Notes under the pieces: generated by a model | Databases searched by the model: none | What the model was told of the DNA's origin: nothing | Seen by the model: the letters and a program-made list of their open reading frames with translations, nothing else | In this document: piece by piece, positions 1-5,046 of the stretch | Position numbering within the stretch: position 1 is the first letter of the stretch | Layout of the letters: each line of letters begins with the position of its first letter | Assembly: GCA_021826565.1 (NCBI GenBank) | Contig: JAKAZJ010000200.1 | Coordinates: 1-5,131 of the forward strand | Direction of reading: 5' to 3' | From: Pseudomonadota bacterium | GTDB taxonomy: Bacteria; Pseudomonadota; Alphaproteobacteria; Acetobacterales; Acetobacteraceae | Length of the DNA: 5,131 nt | Program-made: the position numbers and the translations under genes

Positions 1-275
1 CGATGGAGCACGCCCCGATCCGCCAGCTGACCATCGCCGCCCGGACCGAGGATCAGGCGGTGCGCGTCACCGTCAGCGACACCGGGCCGGGCCTGGCGCC
101 CGCGATCGCCGAGTCCCTGTTTCAGCCATTCGTAACCGACAAGCCGGATGGGCTGGGGATGGGGCTGGCGATCGCGCGCGGGATCGTCGAGCAACATGGC
201 GGGCGGCTGGTGGCCGCCCCGGCGCCGGGCGGCGGGACCTGCTTTGCCTTCACGCTGCAACGGGCGGCTTCGTGA
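1..275 (+). CDS. Sensor histidine kinase, C-terminal fragment (HATPase_c domain), cut by the window edge
   Basis: This is the last 90 codons of a two-component sensor kinase. The visible part is the second half of the ATP-binding domain: the G1 box DTGPGL (visible residues 26-31), the F box FQPF (40-43) and the G2 box GLGMGLAI (50-57), then the usual IVEQHGGRL strand and a GGGT turn near the end. The wording FQPFVTDKPDGLGMGL is typical of the FixL/DctB/NtrB-like kinases (inference from family knowledge). The ATG at position 3 is probably not a start. It fits the Met that closes the N box (NAxEAM) in these proteins, and the two bases before it (cg) fit the preceding Ala codon. The N box, the dimerisation/His domain and any sensor domain lie outside the window. 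No response regulator gene follows, so a partner, if adjacent, must be upstream. The input signal cannot be told. Confidence 0.93.
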   Translation, partial: MEHAPIRQLTIAARTEDQAVRVTVSDTGPGLAPAIAESLFQPFVTDKPDGLGMGLAIARGIVEQHGGRLVAAPAPGGGTCFAFTLQRAAS

Positions 276-286
276 CCCGTAGACGC

Positions 287-302
287 TTAACTTTCGCTTG
301 AA
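287..302 (+). promoter_or_regulatory. Possible CtrA-like box in the kinase-molybdoenzyme gap
   Basis: The sequence reads TTAA, seven bases, then TTGAA. The alphaproteobacterial CtrA consensus is TTAA-N7-TTAAC, so the two half-sites match at 7 of 8 core positions and the final C is absent. It lies about 75 bp before the molybdoenzyme start. The same stretch has CGCTT at 284-288 and 295-299, exactly 11 bp apart, and AAGCG at 328-332, which could pair with either copy. No clear sigma-70 -35/-10 pair was seen. This is a weak call. Confidence 0.25.
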
Positions 303-360
303 ATCCGCCGCCGCCCGGGTGTAGCGCAAGCGTCGGGGAACGCAGCCACGCGGCGCCACC

Positions 361-368
361 AGGAAAGG
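361..368 (+). promoter_or_regulatory. Ribosome binding site of the molybdoenzyme large subunit
   Basis: AGGAAAGG stands 8 bases before the ATG at 377. It supports this start, which also gives the N-terminal PRLEDARLLTGAARFIDD block expected near residue 5-25 of this family. Confidence 0.8.
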
Positions 369-376
369 CCGCGCCC

Positions 377-2701
377 ATGATTGTGACCGCCCCCCGCCTG
401 GAAGACGCTCGGCTGCTGACCGGTGCGGCGCGCTTCATCGACGACCTGCCGGAGGCCGGCGCCTGGCACGCCGCGTTCATCCGCTCGCCGCACGCCCATG
501 CGCGCATCCGGGGGATCGATCCCGCCGGGGGAACGGTGGTCATGGCAGCGGACCTGGCCGGCCTGGGGCCGCTGCCCTGCGCCGTCACGCTGCCCGCCGC
601 CGCGGGGCTGATCGTCCCGCCGCGCCCCGCGCTCGCCGCCGACCGGGTGCGCCATGTGGGCGAGGCCGTCGCCATGGTGCTTGCCCCCACCGCGCAGGCC
701 GCGCGCGACGCGGCGGAGCGGATCGTGGTGCAGTACGACCCGTTGCCCGCCGTGATCGACCCGCGCGCCGCGCTGGCCGCCGCCGCGCCAACCCTGCATT
801 CCGCCGCGCCCGGCAACCTGGCCTTCACCTTCCAGGCCGGCGATCCCGCCGCGGTCGCCGCCGCCTGCGCCGCCGCCGCCCGATGCGTGACGCTGGACCT
901 GGTCAACCCGCGCCTGATCGTGGCCGCGCTGGAACCGCGCGGCGCGATCGCGCGCGCCGCCGACGGACGGCTGGACCTGATCCTGTCCGGTGCCTCGGTC
1001 CACGGCATCCGCGACGCGCTGGCGCGGATCTTCGCGCTGCCGCAAGCGGCCGTGCGGGTCCGCGCGCCGGAAGTCGGCGGCGGGTTCGGCGTGAAGAACG
1101 CGGTCTATCCCGAATATGTCGCCCTGCTCTGGGCCGCGCGCCGGTTCGGCCGGCCGGTGAAATGGATCGCGACGCGGACCGAGGATTTCGTCTCCACCGC
1201 ACAAGGCCGCGACAACCTGACGCAGGCCACCCTGGCGCTGGACGCGGAAGGCCGGTTCCTGGCGCTTGCGGTCGATACCATCGCCAATCTGGGCGCCCAT
1301 GTCGCGGGGTTCGGCCCCGGCACCTCCACCCTGGCGCCGGCCACCGCCATGGGCGGCCCCTACGCGATCCCCGCCATCGCCATGACCGTGCGCGGCGCGC
1401 TGACCAACACCGTCCCGATCGACGCCTATCGCGGCGCCGGCAAGCCGGAGGCGAACTACCTGACCGAACGCCTGATCGAGGCCGCCGCGCGCGCCCTGGG
1501 CGCCGATCCGTTCGCGCTGCGCCGGCGCAACCTGGTTGCGACCTTCCCGTATCGCAAGGCGTTGGGGACCGTGATCGACAGCGGCGGATTCGTTGCCAAT
1601 CTGGACGCCGCCGAGGCCGCCGCCGACCGGCCGGGCTTCGCTGCCCGCCGCGCTGCGTCCGCCGCGCGCGGATTGCGGCGCGGGATCGGCGTGGCCTGCT
1701 ACCTGGAAACCGCCCGCGGCCAGCCGCACGAGGCCGCGGCGCTGCGATTCGATGCGGACGGACGCATCGCTTTGCTGGTGGGCACGCAATCGACCGGGAT
1801 GGGGCACGAGACGGCGTATACCCGCCTGGCCGCCCGGCTTCTGGGCCTGCCGGAGGCCGCGTTCCGCTACGTGCAGGGCGACACCGACCAGGTGCTGACC
1901 GGCGGCGGACATGGCGGCGCGCGATCGATGCATATGGGCGGCGCGGCGCTGGTGGCGGCGGTGGCCGCGCTGCTGGACCGCGCGCGCCCGCTGGCGGCGG
2001 CGCTGTTGCAAGCAGCCGCGGCGGAACTGGCCTACACCGACGGCGCGTTCCGCACCGCGGACGGCCGCGAAGTGACCCTGGCCGCGATTGCCGCCGAGCC
2101 CGGGGGGCGCGACGCGCTGGCGACGCGGGCGGAGGTGGCGGACGCGGCCTTCACCTTCCCGTCCGGCTGCCACGTGGCGGAGGTGGAACTGGACAAGGAA
2201 ACCGGCGCCGTGACCTTGGACCGCTACCTGGCGGTGGATGATTTCGGCACCCTGCTGGAGCCGGCGCTGGTGGTGGGCCAGGTGCAAGGCGGGCTGGCGC
2301 AGGGGATCGGGCAGGCGCTGGTGGAACGCTGCGCGTACGATGCGGAGTCGGGACAGTTGCTGTCGGGGAGTTTGATGGATTACGCGCTGCCGCGGGCCGC
2401 GGATCTGCCGGCGCTGGAGGTGCGGCTGGTGGAACGGGCGACGGCGGCGAATGCGCTGGGGGTGAAGGGATCGGGGCAGGCGGGGGCGATGATCGCGCCG
2501 CAGGTGGTGATGGGGGCGGTGGCGGACGCGCTGGACGGGGCGTGGGTGGAGATGCCGGCGACGGCGGAGGCGGTGTGGCGGGTGGCCACCGGCCTTGAGG
2601 AAAATGCCGCAAACCCGGCGGGCGTTCCGGGCCGCGGCAAGGATCAGCCGGAGACCGGGAAACAGGCTCGCAACGTCTGCGTTCCGCCCGCAATGGGATA
2701 G
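377..2701 (+). CDS. Xanthine dehydrogenase/CoxL-family molybdopterin-binding (large) subunit
   Basis: This is a 774-residue molybdenum hydroxylase large subunit. The family oxidises aldehydes, purines, aromatic heterocycles or CO at a molybdopterin cytosine dinucleotide centre; the substrate here is unknown. Visible parts: the N-terminal a/b hammerhead domain (about 5-120, starting PRLEDARLLTGAARFIDD, with SPHAHARI at 37-44); the first Mo-cofactor domain with EVGGGFGVK (232-240); the active-site loop AYRGAGK (350-356); the second cofactor domain with TGMGHETAY (473-481), QGDTD and KGSGQAGAM. The loop is not AYXCSFR, so it is not a form I CO dehydrogenase; AYRGAGK resembles the so-called form II or general aldehyde/heterocycle oxidases. 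Two oddities: residue 701 is Gln (CAG at 2477-2479) where the family has catalytic Glu (GEAG/GESG), and residue 475 is Met where many members have Gln (GQGHE). Genes for the FAD and 2Fe-2S subunits are not adjacent. Its last roughly 35 residues run past the usual VWR-type family end, through the tad terminator and into the convergent tad gene. Family assignment is certain; activity is not. Confidence 0.95.
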   Translation: MIVTAPRLEDARLLTGAARFIDDLPEAGAWHAAFIRSPHAHARIRGIDPAGGTVVMAADLAGLGPLPCAVTLPAAAGLIVPPRPALAADRVRHVGEAVAMVLAPTAQAARDAAERIVVQYDPLPAVIDPRAALAAAAPTLHSAAPGNLAFTFQAGDPAAVAAACAAAARCVTLDLVNPRLIVAALEPRGAIARAADGRLDLILSGASVHGIRDALARIFALPQAAVRVRAPEVGGGFGVKNAVYPEYVALLWAARRFGRPVKWIATRTEDFVSTAQGRDNLTQATLALDAEGRFLALAVDTIANLGAHVAGFGPGTSTLAPATAMGGPYAIPAIAMTVRGALTNTVPIDAYRGAGKPEANYLTERLIEAAARALGADPFALRRRNLVATFPYRKALGTVIDSGGFVANLDAAEAAADRPGFAARRAASAARGLRRGIGVACYLETARGQPHEAAALRFDADGRIALLVGTQSTGMGHETAYTRLAARLLGLPEAAFRYVQGDTDQVLTGGGHGGARSMHMGGAALVAAVAALLDRARPLAAALLQAAAAELAYTDGAFRTADGREVTLAAIAAEPGGRDALATRAEVADAAFTFPSGCHVAEVELDKETGAVTLDRYLAVDDFGTLLEPALVVGQVQGGLAQGIGQALVERCAYDAESGQLLSGSLMDYALPRAADLPALEVRLVERATAANALGVKGSGQAGAMIAPQVVMGAVADALDGAWVEMPATAEAVWRVATGLEENAANPAGVPGRGKDQPETGKQARNVCVPPAMG
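2601..2640 (-). terminator. Rho-independent terminator of the tad operon
   Basis: On the minus strand, 3 bases after the last tad stop, an outer stem TGCCGC/GCGGCA (2605-2610 with 2634-2639) and an inner stem CCCGG/CCGGG (2614-2618 with 2627-2631) enclose an 8-base loop. An AAA/CC internal bulge separates the two stems. The hairpin is followed directly by TTTT (2604-2601). In the plus direction only AA follows the hairpin, so it should act mainly on the minus-strand operon. It lies wholly inside the 3' coding end of the molybdoenzyme gene. Stability was not computed. Confidence 0.65.
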
Positions 2702-3078
2702 ATCAGCCCGCCGAGCCAGACCGGCGCCGTGATGGTAACGCTTGCGAAGTTCCCCGAGGCGCCGAAACAGGCGGTGGTCGCCGCTACGGCGACATCGCCG
2801 GTGGTGAGGACCTGGTTCGGCAGCCAGGCATTTGCCAGGGACACGGCGTACTGGGCCCCGCCGCCCGCGCAGGCCGATGCGCCGATCGCAACACAGCGAG
2901 CCGTCTGCACCGCGACCGTTTGCAATGTGGTGCGGCTCCACATCACCATCCCGGTCGCGATAATTCCCAATACGATCGTGAAAAATACGCTGCCGACCAG
3001 TGCGAATTCAAGCGCGGTACTGCCGCGGCAGTCGTCCCGTACTCCCGGAAGATGGCGGCGTAGGAGACGCACGATCAT
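2644..3078 (-). CDS. TadE/TadF-like minor pilin (pilus assembly protein)
   Basis: This is a 144-residue TadE-like pseudopilin. It has a basic leader (MIVRLLRRHLPGVRDDCRG) and then STALEFALVGS, continuing into one hydrophobic helix (about 25-47). Gly19 followed by Glu at +5 matches the type IV prepilin processing pattern (G, four residues, E) used by TadV-type peptidases, so the mature protein probably begins at Ser20. The remainder (about 50-144) is an extracytoplasmic domain with Cys62, Cys70, Cys104 and Cys139, which could form disulfides. The start is chosen because its ATG overlaps the TGA of the preceding gene (ATGA at 3078-3075), giving a standard-length protein; the same frame stays open upstream to about 3405, but that part is an out-of-frame shadow of the TadE-like gene. 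It is last in the operon. Its 3' end overlaps the convergent molybdoenzyme gene by 58 bp. TadE and TadF are hard to tell apart, so no symbol is given. Confidence 0.87.
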   Translation of the reverse strand: MIVRLLRRHLPGVRDDCRGSTALEFALVGSVFFTIVLGIIATGMVMWSRTTLQTVAVQTARCVAIGASACAGGGAQYAVSLANAWLPNQVLTTGDVAVAATTACFGASGNFASVTITAPVWLGGLIYPIAGGTQTLRACFPVSG

Positions 3079-3527
3079 TTGATCCGCACGGTCGCGGTCT
3101 CCGAGAGCTGCGGCGCGGCAAACAGCGGCAGAAACCGGGGTACCGTGTAGTCCGCAGCGATGGTGGTATACACTCCGGGCTTGCTGCCATCGGCGCAATT
3201 CGTCGTGCAGGACGCGGCGGGACTGGGGGCGGCCGGCGTTCCGGATGCACAATAACAGGCCGGTGCGCTGGCCGTGGCCGTGACGCCGCCCAACGCCGAG
3301 GCCTGCTCCGCCATGGTCACGATCGCGGCGGTGGAAACATTGGGGCCCGCCATGAACGCGTAGTACGAAGCCTGGGATACCGCGCCGTTGAGTGCGCTGT
3401 CGCACCAGACCGCCCAGCCGAACTGGATCAGCCCGCCAAGCAGGAGCAGCAGCAACGGGGCCACCAGCGCGAACTCCACCGCCGCCGTCCCACGCTTGGT
3501 ACGGTACCGCGCTCGCAGGCGCGTCAT
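3075..3527 (-). CDS. TadE-like minor pilin (pilus assembly protein)
   Basis: This is a 150-residue TadE-family pseudopilin of the Tad/Flp pilus. The basic leader MTRLRARYRTKRG is followed by TAAVEFALVAP and a leucine-rich membrane helix (about 15-40). Gly13 with Glu18 at +5 fits the prepilin peptidase site, although the Glu is followed by Phe rather than the Tyr of the classical Flp motif. The outer domain (about 43-150) contains the insert ACYCASG...SCTTNC with Cys91, Cys93, Cys107 and Cys111 in a Pro/Ala/Ser-rich loop, perhaps disulfide-braced. It ends with a strand-rich segment (SETATVRIK) as in other TadE proteins. Its ATG overlaps the TGA of the TadG-like gene (ATGA at 3527-3524) and its own TGA overlaps the next ATG in the same way, so translation is probably coupled through all three genes. 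No strong separate ribosome binding site is seen. Confidence 0.9.
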   Translation of the reverse strand: MTRLRARYRTKRGTAAVEFALVAPLLLLLLGGLIQFGWAVWCDSALNGAVSQASYYAFMAGPNVSTAAIVTMAEQASALGGVTATASAPACYCASGTPAAPSPAASCTTNCADGSKPGVYTTIAADYTVPRFLPLFAAPQLSETATVRIK

Positions 3528-4852
3528 TGCACCAGGCCTATCGATGTCGTGTTCGGCTGGCTACCAAAATTAAGCAGGCTATAGTTGGAGCAGTTTGCCG
3601 CGAGGTTTACGTTTCCGGAGATCGTCAGCGTGTTGGCGATCACCTCGGCACATCCGGTCGATCCGTCGGTGGCGTTGCCACTGAGCGATATCGCTGAGTT
3701 GGGAGCGTAAATGAGGCCGGTGAACGGGATCGCGGAGTTGCCACTGATCGTCACGCCCGCATTGCTGTTCGTGGCGAACAGCACCCCGGCGAGCGCCCCG
3801 TCCGCGGAGGTCCCGGAACTCGGCGCAGTCAGCGTGATCGCGCCGGTATTGAAATTACCGGAGATCGAGATCCCTCCCGAACTGACCAAGGTGATCCCGC
3901 TGCCCGATATATACGTGCCCCCAACCGAGGTGTTCCCACTGACGGAGAGCGAGCCGTTCACTGTGTAGAGGCCGGTGCCACTGAAGACCAATGTTGTGCT
4001 GCCGCTGATGGAGATCGAGCCGTAACAGACATTCGGGTACAACGTGGTGACCCCCTTGGACGAAGTCGGCTGCGTCGTCGGGCCGCATTGCGCCTTTGCA
4101 ATGGCGTTCTGCAGCGCCGTATCGTTCACGTAAGGATTCGGGACTTGCGCGGCACCCGGGTGCTGCGCGGCCGTGTTGGTGGCGGTACCGGATACGTGGC
4201 CGCTGACCGTGATCGTGCCGGCGGAGTATATTCCGACCGTGTTCAGCGTCAGGTTGCCGCTCATGCCGGTGTTCGCGTCGGATACCATCGAGCAACCGTT
4301 CAGGTTGGCGTTGACGTTGCCGGACAGGGTGGTGCCCGGCAGCGCGACCACGCCGTTGACATCGCCGTTCAGCGTCAGGATGCAGGGCTGGGCGCCGTTG
4401 ATGGTCGTGCCTACCTCGGACATGGCGGTTGCCGCCATCGTAATGGGGTGGACTCCGGAGATGATCGCTGCGAACAGAAGCGGGATGGTCTGCGTCACCG
4501 TCACCAGAACCGCCGGGTCGGCGGGATTATTCACGCCCTTGGTAATCTGCACGGAAATCTGGTTGTCCGACAGCGTTTCCGACGACGCGGTCCAGCTGCG
4601 CGTGCCGCCGCCGCCGGCGGCATTGAACTCGGCGACGTTCGCGGCGGCATTCGCCGCCGCCTGCGCCGAAGCGCCGGCACCGTATGCCTCCGCGCCAGCC
4701 AACGCCGCCAGATCGGCTTTCCGCTGCAACTGCAGCCGCACATCGGACCAGCGCGCGACCTCGATTCCCATGGCTGCCGACAGCAGCAGCGCGGGCAGGG
4801 CCAGTGCCGTGATCAGCGCGATCGCAGCGCGCCGGTCGCGTCGCAAAGGCAT
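3524..4852 (-). CDS. TadG-like pilus assembly protein with SGN-repeat C-terminal domain
   Basis: This is a 442-residue protein. A short basic N terminus (MPLRRDRRAA) precedes one hydrophobic segment (about 10-32, IALITALALPALLLSAAMGI). Then comes VARWSDVRLQLQRKADLAALAGA, the typical TadG/putative Flp-pilus (PF13400-like) N-terminal region that anchors the protein in the inner membrane. An Ala-rich helix and a small strand domain follow to about 150. The rest, about 155-415, is Gly/Ser/Thr/Asn-rich with nine copies of a hydrophobic-x-hydrophobic-SGN motif. This suggests a parallel beta-solenoid rather than the von Willebrand domain of long TadG proteins (inference). Six cysteines lie in the outer part (157, 187, 256, 276, 401, 421). 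The start at 4852 is chosen because GGAAAAG sits just before it and the N terminus then looks normal. An ATG at 4876 and a GTG at 4900 are in frame and cannot be excluded. First gene of the three-gene operon. Confidence 0.85.
   Translation of the reverse strand: MPLRRDRRAAIALITALALPALLLSAAMGIEVARWSDVRLQLQRKADLAALAGAEAYGAGASAQAAANAAANVAEFNAAGGGGTRSWTASSETLSDNQISVQITKGVNNPADPAVLVTVTQTIPLLFAAIISGVHPITMAATAMSEVGTTINGAQPCILTLNGDVNGVVALPGTTLSGNVNANLNGCSMVSDANTGMSGNLTLNTVGIYSAGTITVSGHVSGTATNTAAQHPGAAQVPNPYVNDTALQNAIAKAQCGPTTQPTSSKGVTTLYPNVCYGSISISGSTTLVFSGTGLYTVNGSLSVSGNTSVGGTYISGSGITLVSSGGISISGNFNTGAITLTAPSSGTSADGALAGVLFATNSNAGVTISGNSAIPFTGLIYAPNSAISLSGNATDGSTGCAEVIANTLTISGNVNLAANCSNYSLLNFGSQPNTTSIGLVQ
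3611..4375 (-). repeat. Coding repeat: nine SGN-type units in the TadG-like protein
   Basis: The protein repeat is [I/V/L/M]-x-[I/V/L]-S-G-[N/H/S]. The key Ser falls at residues 177, 198, 217, 283, 305, 331, 370, 391 and 412 (numbering from the 4852 start). Spacings are 21, 19, 66, 22, 26, 39, 21 and 21, so the basic unit is about 21 residues with inserts after the third and sixth copies. Examples are TTLSGN, SLSVSGN, GISISGN, VTISGN, AISLSGN and LTISGN. On the plus strand the units appear as variants of CCACTGATCG or CCGGAGATCG. The copies are diverged at DNA level, so this is an old protein repeat and not a recent tandem duplication. Confidence 0.75.
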
Positions 4853-4860
4853 TCTTTTCC
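4853..4860 (-). promoter_or_regulatory. Probable ribosome binding site of the TadG-like gene
   Basis: The minus strand reads GGAAAAGA directly before the ATG at 4852, with 5 to 6 bases between the GGA core and the start. A competing AAAGG at 4894-4890 lies 13 bases before the ATG at 4876, a long spacing, so the 4852 start is preferred. The GTG at 4900 has no evident site. Confidence 0.4.
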
Positions 4861-4902
4861 GGACCCCGGGAGCCATGGGATGTGCTGCACCTTTACGCAC
4901 TC

Positions 4903-4928
4903 AACTTGAGGCAGCCACAGCTCGAGTT
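4903..4928. promoter_or_regulatory. Imperfect inverted repeat upstream of the tad operon
   Basis: AACTTGAG (4903-4910) and CTCGAGTT (4921-4928) are inverted copies with one mismatch, separated by 10 bases. The arm centres are about 18 bp apart, which would suit a dimeric DNA-binding protein. It sits 25-75 bp before the possible tad starts. Function is inferred only from symmetry and position. Confidence 0.3.
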
Positions 4929-4981
4929 ACAATTTCGCTACAGTCGGGATGGGGCGGCGGCATCCGGTTGCCCACCGTCGC

Positions 4982-4997
4982 GTTAACCCCCGATTAG
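4982..4997 (-). promoter_or_regulatory. CtrA-like box upstream of the tad operon
   Basis: On the operon strand the sequence is CTAA, TCGGGGG, TTAAC. Against the CtrA consensus TTAA-N7-TTAAC, 8 of 9 defined positions match, with the correct 7-base spacer. It lies roughly 105-130 bp upstream of the likely tad start, in a short AT-bearing patch within very GC-rich DNA. CtrA is known to control pilus genes in Caulobacter, which fits the neighbour. No convincing -10 element was found downstream, so the promoter itself is not placed. Confidence 0.4.
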
Positions 4998-5019
4998 CAT
5001 TTCCGTCCTACAACACACA

Positions 5020-5046
5020 CCCGCCCCCCGCTCCCCCCGGTGCCCC
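5020..5046 (-). other. Four-run G-tract (potential G-quadruplex) in the tad upstream region
   Basis: The minus strand carries G4-CACC-G6-AGC-G6-C-G3: four runs of at least three G with loops of 4, 3 and 1 bases, the standard quadruplex pattern. The plus strand is the matching C-rich tract. It lies in the non-coding region upstream of the CtrA-like box. The pattern is directly visible; folding and any role are not shown. Confidence 0.5.

Noticed and set aside
512..523. A perfect 12-bp palindrome, GGGATCGATCCC
   Set aside because: It is internal to the molybdoenzyme coding region, and one such site is expected in several kb of GC-rich DNA.
883..2241. A 452-codon plus-strand frame inside the molybdoenzyme gene
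   Set aside because: The product is Arg/Gly/Pro-rich and low in complexity, typical of a shifted frame in GC-rich coding DNA.
287..2941. An 884-codon open frame on the minus strand across the molybdoenzyme gene
   Set aside because: It is longer than the real gene, but its product is rich in Arg, Gly, Gln and His with no recognisable domain. It is the antisense shadow expected of GC-rich DNA. The plus-strand frame holds every family motif.
3019..3032. A perfect 14-bp palindrome, ACTGCCGCGGCAGT
   Set aside because: It lies in the coding sequence at the leader cleavage site (Asp-Cys-Arg-Gly-Ser codons) and is not repeated elsewhere. Without conservation data it is best taken as chance.
3079..3405. 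Upstream extension of the last tad gene, giving a 253-residue frame
   Set aside because: The extra 109 residues are Arg/His-rich and run out of frame through the TadE-like gene. The ATG at 3078 overlaps that gene's stop and gives a normal TadE/F length with the leader in the right place.
3711..3968. An 85-codon plus-strand frame with a hydrophobic, Pro/Glu-rich product
   Set aside because: Its regularity mirrors the SGN repeats read on the other strand. No ribosome binding site was seen.
4641..4660. An 8-bp hairpin with a 4-base loop (GCGGCGGC/GCCGCCGC)
   Set aside because: It is explained by a run of Ala codons in the Ala-rich helix of the TadG-like protein. There is no T-tract, so it is not a terminator.
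4173..4997. A 274-codon plus-strand frame opposite the TadG-like gene
   Set aside because: It is antisense to a gene with a clear membrane anchor, TadG-type N terminus and repeats. It has no recognised domain of its own.
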